This document shows positions 48,981 through 64,000 of a stretch of DNA of 64,000 nt, piece by piece. Location: the NCBI GenBank assembly GCA_000507305.1, contig DF241180.1, forward strand, positions 1-64,000, given 5' to 3'. Made by a program: the position numbers and the translations under genes. Numbering within the stretch: the stretch's first letter is position 1; each line of letters begins with the position of its first letter. Under the pieces are notes generated by a model. That model had not been told where the DNA came from, searched no databases, and saw only the letters and a list, made by a program, of their open reading frames with translations. Origin of the DNA: Breviolum minutum Mf 1.05b.01 (Eukaryota > Sar > Dinophyceae > Suessiales > Symbiodiniaceae).

Positions 48981-49034
48981 CTTAGGTTTCAGTCGCTTTT
49001 TTAGTTTCTTCTTCGGCAGGTTCGGCTGTCCCTC
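48981..49034 (-). CDS. Predicted 18-codon lysine-rich exon, duplicated (copy 1, locus 4)
   Basis: Acceptor CATTGCGCCCAG, EGQPNLPKKKLKKRLKPK, donor CCTAAG|GTGAGAG close to consensus. Phase 0 at both ends. The basic run could be a nuclear-localisation or nucleic-acid-contact segment; that is speculation. Confidence 0.5.
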
Positions 49035-49395
49035 CTGGGCGCAATGGCAAACGTCAAGATGCATCCCTTTGGAAAGGCAGAGAAGTCTACTTGATGCGTA
49101 TGCTTTGAACATAAATGTCACGCTTTGAAACATCCACGTTGTTGACATGCACTACTAGCAGAAAGAGGCTGATTTGCTGGAAAAGGAATATCCAATATAA
49201 TATATAAGTATCATATATCACATTGAATAAAAACATATCATACAGAAAATCAAATGTATAATATACAACGTACGATTATCATATAATAGAATATCTGCGT
49301 TGCTGGAAGCATGCTATCCGCAGCCATCCAGCCGCTCAGGAGCAGAGATTTACCAAGACTTGAAGCCGGAGCCGTAGCCCACACTAATTTATAAC

Positions 49396-49475
49396 CTTGG
49401 GGTCCTTGAACTGCATGGTTTTTGTTGGATCTTGAATCTTGCTCCAGACCCCTCGAAGTCATGCTTTTCAAGCCA
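49396..49475 (-). CDS. Predicted 26-codon exon, duplicated (copy 2, locus 4)
   Basis: WLEKHDFEGSGARFKIQQKP then CSSRTP; splice sites as in copy 1. Confidence 0.45.
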
Positions 49476-49622
49476 CTGAACTCGAACCGGCAAAAAAGGA
49501 AAGATCAGAGCATCTACTTGTTCTGGTGATGTCAGTTATTGGATAATAACTCAACACGAGAACCGTGTCGAGGTTCAACATGCATAGCAAGGACAAGTTT
49601 TCAACATCGACAGCGCTCTCAC

Positions 49623-49676
49623 CTTAGGTTTCAGTCGCTTTTTTAGTTTCTTCTTCGGCAGGTTCGGCTGTACCTC
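49623..49676 (-). CDS. Predicted 18-codon lysine-rich exon, duplicated (copy 2, locus 4)
   Basis: EVQPNLPKKKLKKRLKPK; one residue differs from copy 1 (G to V). Both splice sites are preserved, so a transcript could include both copies in frame. Confidence 0.5.
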
Positions 49677-49939
49677 CTGGGCGCAATGGCAAACGTCAAG
49701 ATGCATCCCTTTGGAAGGGCAGAGAAGTCTACTTGATGCGTATGCTTTGAACATAAATGTCACGCTTTGAAACATCCACGTTGTTGACATGCACTACTAG
49801 CAGAAAGAGGCTGATTTGCTGGAAAAGGAATATCCAATATGATATGTACGTATAATATATCACATTGAATAAAAACATATCATACAGAAAATCAAATGTA
49901 ACTGTACAGTATACAACATACGCTTATCGTAGGCAGCGC

Positions 49940-49999
49940 CCCTCCTCGTCCGTCTCAGAATCTGAGAAGATTGACCTCAGTGGGGTCCTAGTTGCAAAC
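49940..49999 (-). CDS. Predicted exon, acidic (locus 4); donor unresolved
   Basis: Acceptor CCATTTCTTTGCAG, one leftover base, then FATRTPLRSIFSDSETDEEG. The frame stops soon after; the donor may be a GC site near 49940. Its position is right for the exon preceding the lysine-rich one. Confidence 0.4.
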
Positions 50000-50038
50000 C
50001 TGCAAAGAAATGGAAGAAAATCAGAGGAAAGCTACCTC

Positions 50039-50130
50039 GCCTGAAACTAACATTTTCGCACCTGAAGATGGATGGTTGGAATACTAGTTTCCTTCTGGGA
50101 TGGCATATGGGCGAACTGTTAGTTTCAGGG
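50039..50130. mobile_element. TIR element, GAAACTAAC family
   Basis: GCCTGAAACTAACATTTTCGC at left, GCGAACTGTTAGTTTCAGG at right; core CACCTGAAGATGGATGGTTGG as in 9118-9226. It lies about 40 bp upstream of an exon acceptor. Confidence 0.75.
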
Positions 50131-50139
50131 ATTGTAGCA

Positions 50140-50680
50140 TCTTCATATCTCATTGCAAAAACATGACGATATCAAGGGTCTGATCCTATTCTGTTGGAGG
50201 TGTCTTTGGGCTTGTCCAGGGCTTGGATTTCCCGCGATTTTGCGAGCCTGAGATCTGCCCAAAAAGTGACATGTCATGCAATACCACATGGCATGATAGC
50301 AGGACCCTGCTAATGGGCCTATAATATCACCGGTCTGATTATATCTAAAGGAATACCGGTACCGGTTTGTCGCTCAAATTGAGGACTGAGGACTTATAAA
50401 ATCATTCATTCCCTATTTCTGGTGCTTTGATACCTAATACAGGCTTATTAACCACCAAGTTTTATCCTTATCCCTTTCATAGCCTCTCAACCTCTCATTT
50501 CTAGCTGCTAAACCTCTGCTTTTAGCATACCCTCACTGAAACTAACATAATATCCCCTGAAAATAGGCCAAATCCAAAGAAAACATTGAATCTGGCAACT
50601 GATGTCCTGATTTTCCAAGGTCTTAGTTTCAATAAGGGTATGGTTCCAAAATCATGATTCTTTCCCTTCATTTACCCCAA
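50140..50680. other. Intron-like stretch
   Basis: A longer, eroded GAAACTAAC-family copy is at about 50535-50640 (CACTGAAACTAACATAATATC...CTTAGTTTCAATAAGGG). No exon. Confidence 0.35.
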
Positions 50681-50685
50681 AAAAA

Positions 50686-51009
50686 CTACCCAAATGGAGA
50701 AAAAAATAGGTCATACATGGATGGTATGGGGTATTGGATTTTTTCAAAGGATTCCGACATGCTGATGGTTTCAATCCACCAATCACCCGAAAATCTCCAG
50801 GTCCCCCCTGCTGACGACGCGGCGTTATAGGTGCAGGCCTGCGGCGGTAGCGACGGGACCTCGTCTCTCCAAATGGCAAAGGTTGGGACCCTTCCCACCA
50901 TAAGAATTGTATGGTACTTGCGGTTGATGGGTGCATCAAACATTTGAGTCCAAACTTCATGGAAAATGTTTCTAATGAATTTCCGGACAACTTTTTGCCA
51001 GGTTTCCAT
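50686..51009 (-). CDS. Possible coding segment, frame and limits unresolved
   Basis: About 100 open minus-strand codons with protein-like start (METWQKVVRKFIRNIFHEVW) and a GC-rich second half (50800-50890). A second frame (ETRSRRYRRRPAPITPRRQQ) is also open over the GC-rich part, and a TTTTCGG|GTGATTGG donor fits both. Treat as a candidate exon or exon pair. Confidence 0.3.
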   Translation of the reverse strand: METWQKVVRKFIRNIFHEVWTQMFDAPINRKYHTILMVGRVPTFAIWRDEVPSLPPQACTYNAASSAGGTWRFSGDWWIETISMSESFEKIQYPIPSMYDLFFSPFG

Positions 51010-51376
51010 GTTTTGTTTTCCGGGGAGGTCTTAAAACATTCTTAAAACTTTGGAACTCTCACAAATTCAAAATGCATTTTCTATATATTTGAAATTGCCA
51101 ATCTACCCTGTGGTTCTCAGGATTTAATGGTTCTTTTGCTCCTCATTTAGTACGAAAATACATCATTCCTGGCTCCAAATTGCTCCCCCAATATCACAGG
51201 GTTTTTTGTCCTTTGCTCCATGATACGGCTCATTGCCGCTGTACACCACCTCTACATAGTGTAAGCGATGAACAAATGATGGTGAATGATGATAGGACAC
51301 CAAACAGACATGCAGACAGACACAACAGGCAAAACAAGCACACGGCCAAGTGCTGAAGTGACAATGAATTAATGGT

Positions 51377-51778
51377 TTATCCTCCCCCTGCACTGATAGT
51401 GAAGCAACCCTTGAGGTTAACCCGTTTACCATGGGAGGTATTAATGTAATTAGAAAGAAGAACTGCGACCTTCATGTTGTGAACTAAATGAGGTCGGCCT
51501 GGAATTGAAGCATGCTGCAATCTATATCCAAACCTTTTCAAGGAGTGCACAGTATGAATTTCCTGACTACGAAGTCTTTCAACATGCGCAAAGATCCACC
51601 GAATGATACGGGTCCATGTACGACTTTGTGTGGCTAATTCATGTGAAGCATTGTCTGCCTGAAGACTATTTGATCTTAATGCGTAGCACATTTGACCCCC
51701 CCAAGTACGCTGTGATTTAGGCACCAATTGGACTGGCACCGGTTGCATGAACGTAGTTGATGCATCACAGGGTAGCAA
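51377..51778 (-). CDS. Unknown 133-codon frame
   Basis: One of the longest frames outside the transposon, not over a repeat and not a low-complexity artefact: for example ASHELATQSRTWTRIIRWIF, VERLRSQEIHTVHSLKRFGY and NMKVAVLLSNYINTS. No domain is recognised. It could be a single large exon, a retroposed gene copy or a mobile-element remnant; nucleotide composition is close to that of the flanks. Confidence 0.35.
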   Translation of the reverse strand: MLPCDASTTFMQPVPVQLVPKSQRTWGGQMCYALRSNSLQADNASHELATQSRTWTRIIRWIFAHVERLRSQEIHTVHSLKRFGYRLQHASIPGRPHLVHNMKVAVLLSNYINTSHGKRVNLKGCFTISAGGG

Positions 51779-51789
51779 TTTCTATACTG

Positions 51790-52320
51790 TACGAATCAAC
51801 GGCCCCCAATCCATCTAACCAGTTTGATGATGGTTAAAATCTGGCTAATCCTGTGGGATGTTCCTGGCTTGGGAAGCTTCTGTGCTTGCCATGCTTGCCC
51901 GTGACACAACCATCTAGGCAAATTATCATAATTCCCCAACCTGGAAACCATGAAATAAGGCCATTTAAGGCATGGTTCCCCTACCACCATTTGGGGTGAG
52001 GTCGTGCGACATCGTTGTCATTTGCCCAGAACCACTAATGAGTTGATTTATATAAATGAACACTTAATTCAAACATCAATATTCCATAACTTATTATCTA
52101 TCTATGCCAATTTTAAGTATATTCGTGCAAATTCTCTGCCAATACCCACGAAATAAATTGAAGCCCTACAAGAAGTCTCAAATGCAGGGACCTCTCCCAT
52201 CACGGCACCTGTGCTCATCATATTCAGGTTGAATGATGTCAATCCCCACCATCTGCAGGTTGACACAATCAGCCACCCCGTTGACGAAACGTCATCCATC
52301 TTTCCGGCCAAAAATGCCGT
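51790..52320. other. Gene-poor stretch
   Basis: Around 52230-52310 the minus strand has a CTGCAG|ATGGTGGGGATTGA segment reading MVGIDIIQPEYDE, reminiscent of the APQMVGVNF sequence at the end of the exon at 12.6 kb. Not called. Confidence 0.3.
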
Positions 52321-52322
52321 TT

Positions 52323-52415
52323 CCAGAAATCCTGCACCAGTTGATAGGTAGTTTATCCCATGATTTACGAGTTTTTTACAACCCAGGTGGTGCAGGATTT
52401 CTTCCATCAACAGTA
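52323..52415. mobile_element. TIR element, CTGTTGATGG family
   Basis: CCAGAAATCCTGCACCAG at left (terminal bases lost) and CAGGTGGTGCAGGATTTC plus TTCCATCAACAGTA at right. Confidence 0.75.
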
Positions 52416-52429
52416 CCATTTCCAAAATA

Positions 52430-52845
52430 ATGCCAACTTAAATTAGAAATTAAAACACAAGGTGAGGGGCCTACTCCAAATTCCCGGAAAGCAATCATTC
52501 TCTAAACTTTAGACCATGGAAACGCGAGAGTGCCCACTTCGATTTCCAGGGCACTTATTGATGATATGTATTCATAGGATATCGTAGGAATCTGTTCCCC
52601 AGAAATGGGTTGTAAGTCTTTCAAGTAGTGTAGTTGTAGCCGTTATAACCCCAATTGCTTTCTATGAGTACCCTCTGTATTGGTTTACGGAAGCATCCAT
52701 TCGGCGCAAAGCGAGCGATGATTCTCATCAGAAAAAATGTTTTAGGGAGGTATCGGATAGACCCTCAAGAAGTATATCTGACCAAACCAAAATATATCAA
52801 CAATATCACCAAACTGGGTTGAAATGTGATAACTATGAATTGCCC
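52430..52845. other. Gene-free stretch
   Basis: No repeat or exon recognised. Confidence 0.35.
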
Positions 52846-52849
52846 AAAT

Positions 52850-52891
52850 ATATATATATATATATAGATAGATAGATAGATAGATAGATAT
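52850..52891. repeat. (TA)n(GATA)n microsatellite
   Basis: About 17 bp of TA followed by six or seven GATA units; it borders the CCTAGAACCC-family element. Confidence 0.9.
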
Positions 52892-52982
52892 TTACCTAGA
52901 ACCCAACTGACCTCTATTTTTGAAGGTCAACCCTCGAAAACAAGGCCTTTTTCAATCAAAACAGGGGTCAGTTGGGAACTAA
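52892..52982. mobile_element. TIR element, CCTAGAACCCAA family, copy 3 (opposite orientation)
   Basis: TACCTAGAACCCAACTGACC at left, GGTCAGTTGGGAACTAACG at right; centre CCTTTTTCAATCAAAACAGG is the reverse complement of copies 1 and 2. Confidence 0.75.
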
Positions 52983-53190
52983 CGTTTCCCTGAGGAAAAT
53001 CATCTTCAAATATGCCTTATCAGGGGGAGAGGTTAATTCCCTGGAGGGTATATATATATATATACATATATGTACTTTCCTATTTTTTTCCTGGCAGAAA
53101 ATTTTCAGAGATTCACATATGGGAGTTCACTTTCATACTCAAAAAAAGTGCTAGTGAAATGCAAGTTCCGGATCGACTTTTAAACAGTTC

Positions 53191-53268
53191 GCCCCTGAAA
53201 ATCAGCCGCGCCCCAAAAGGAAAGCGATCTTCCAACCACCAATTTCCAGGTGCTTAGTTTCAGGGTGT
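53191..53268. mobile_element. TIR element, GAAACTAAC family, beside an exon
   Basis: CGCCCCTGAAAATCAGCC at left and CTTAGTTTCAGGGTG at right. It begins 13 bp downstream of the exon ending at 53281, inside the following intron. Confidence 0.65.
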
Positions 53269-53280
53269 AAAAGGTGTTGC

Positions 53281-62991
<9,711 letters not shown>

Positions 62992-62999
62992 CTGGGGAA

Positions 63000-63245
63000 A
63001 AGAGATATAAAGATCTGTCCTAGCGAATTCTGGATTGTGAATATGGTGATAGATTCTCAAATTCTGCAGATTCAGTATGTATAAAACAATATAAACAATG
63101 GAACATGGAATGTATTTACAAACATCCATCATGCAAATGTTCCATAGCCACGGAAGCTTAAGCTGTTCAGACTCAGAAACGATGTCAATGCTATATCGGT
63201 CAAAGAGCATTCAACATATGATATGAAGTGACTCTATATGAGTGT
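63000..63245. other. Unresolved stretch upstream of locus 5 exons
   Basis: Minus-strand MLFDRYSIDIVSESEQLKLP (about 63140-63210) is protein-like but lacks an acceptor; it may be a further exon or a first exon. Confidence 0.3.
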
Positions 63246-63246
63246 T

Positions 63247-63350
63247 CCTACTGTTGATGGAAAACATCCTGTACGACCTGCAATGCATATATAATTTGTT
63301 GTTAAATATATTAACCGCTGCAGCATTATTTGTTTTCCATCAACAGTAGG
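63247..63350. mobile_element. TIR element, CTGTTGATGG family (perfect 20-bp ends, flanked by TA)
   Basis: CCTACTGTTGATGGAAAACA / TGTTTTCCATCAACAGTAGG are perfect inverted repeats. With the other copies the common unit is TA-CTGTTGATGG...CCATCAACAG-TA, as expected for a TA target duplication of mariner/Stowaway-like elements. The centre (TGCATATATAATTTG) differs from other copies. Confidence 0.85.
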
Positions 63351-63354
63351 GGCA

Positions 63355-63900
63355 ACTATATTAATCTCACCTATCAACATCGGTAGGATAATGCAATGCT
63401 GCGAATCCACAAGCAAAAAAATAAAGGGTAGATGTCTATCATCATGCTTTACATTGCACTGTAAATCCAACGTGAATAAGCATCAAACACCTCAATGTGG
63501 ATTTGACATGATTTGACTAGTAGTGAAACATTTGACTGCCCCTGCTAAAGAACCGTAACCTATTTTTTGGGGGCAGCACCAAGTGTTTACCAAATTTGTT
63601 TGGGTGCATTTGGGGGATCTTTTCTGAATTGCTAGTTACTACTTCATCTCCACATGGTGGTCATCCGACTCTTGGAATCCGGGGGGGGTGGAGCAGTTGA
63701 TGAGCGAAGTGTAAGCAAGAATAAATATAAATATATAAACATATATATACATTCATACTGTATATAGAAACAATGTATATAACTATATATACCCTCCAGG
63801 GAACTGACTAACATATCCCACCGTGGAAAAAGGAACATCATGGACTCAAAAGTGCCTTGGGATGAGATACGTTAGCTTCTAGGAGGGTAAATATTCTTCA
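63355..63900. other. Gene-poor stretch
   Basis: (TA)-rich at 63720-63795. A plus-strand MVVIRLLESGGGGAVDERS segment at 63651-63707 ends at a GTGTAAGC donor-like site, but it is unsupported. Confidence 0.3.
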
Positions 63901-63902
63901 AA

Positions 63903-64000
63903 TACACCCTGGAAGATTAACATGGAACCTACAAATCGCCCATTTGGAAAGGAAAATGATCTTCCAACCCGCCATGATTATGTTCCATGTTAATCTTCAG
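63903..64000. mobile_element. TIR element, GAAGATTAACG family, at window edge
   Basis: TACACCCTGGAAGATTAACATGG at left, CCATGTTAATCTTCAG at the last bases; the right end probably continues beyond the window. Confidence 0.65.

Larger units (their letters stand above)
48690..49291. repeat. Tandem duplication, unit 1 (602 bp)
   Basis: From TGCGTTGCTGGAAGCATGCT to the AT-rich end at 49291, directly adjoined by unit 2. Identity is very high; the main difference is a 40-base segment (GCTCAGGAGCAGAGATTTAC...) present only in unit 2. Confidence 0.93.
49292..49931. repeat. Tandem duplication, unit 2 (about 640 bp)
   Basis: Second unit, head to tail with unit 1. Longer by an internal 40-base segment near 49330-49370 and a few bases at the AT-rich right end. 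Confidence 0.93.

Overview
The window reads as nuclear genomic DNA of a dinoflagellate, most likely a Symbiodiniaceae-type draft scaffold (one 373-base N gap and two single Ns). The reasons are the copia-type retrotransposon with the extra domains common in dinoflagellate elements, very short exons bounded by AG acceptors and a mixture of GT and GC donors, a dense load of short palindromic repeats, and the lack of any long non-transposon ORF. This assignment is inference; no rRNA, tRNA or spliced-leader gene was recognised.

Layout. 0-9 kb: gene-poor; two 10-bp minisatellite arrays (0.5 and 5.4 kb), a GAT-rich microsatellite, a 69-bp satellite array (4.3-5.0 kb) and several terminal-inverted-repeat (TIR) elements. 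9.7-23.5 kb: isolated short exon candidates, all on the minus strand, embedded in TIR elements and microsatellites, with the N gap at 15.4 kb. 25.86-34.05 kb: one nearly complete Ty1/copia-type LTR retrotransposon on the minus strand, with identical 144-bp LTRs, a 5-bp target duplication and an initiator-Met-type primer site. It encodes Gag, CCHC knuckle, aspartic protease, a GRF-type zinc finger plus zinc ribbon, a DNA-cytosine-methyltransferase-like domain, DD(35)E integrase, reverse transcriptase and RNase H. The coding region is broken by four single-base frame changes that alternate between just two frames. 35-45 kb: a minus-strand locus in which a set of tiny exons recurs three or four times about every 3-4 kb, interrupted by a second satellite array at 38.4-39.5 kb. 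45.5-46.7 kb: two low-complexity arrays. 48.1-50.0 kb: a small minus-strand locus containing a 0.6-kb tandem duplication that copies two exons. 53.3-63 kb: a minus-strand multi-exon gene whose exon phases join consistently over at least six consecutive exons and whose upstream half encodes hydrophobic, membrane-like segments.

Every coding segment I can defend, transposon included, lies on the minus strand, as expected for the one-way gene arrays known from dinoflagellates. Exon calls come from reading open frames and splice sites by eye, without transcripts or homology searches; no host-gene function could be assigned. At least seven families of roughly 80-130-bp TIR palindromes recur through the window, one of them flanked by TA in most copies, and several sit beside exon ends.
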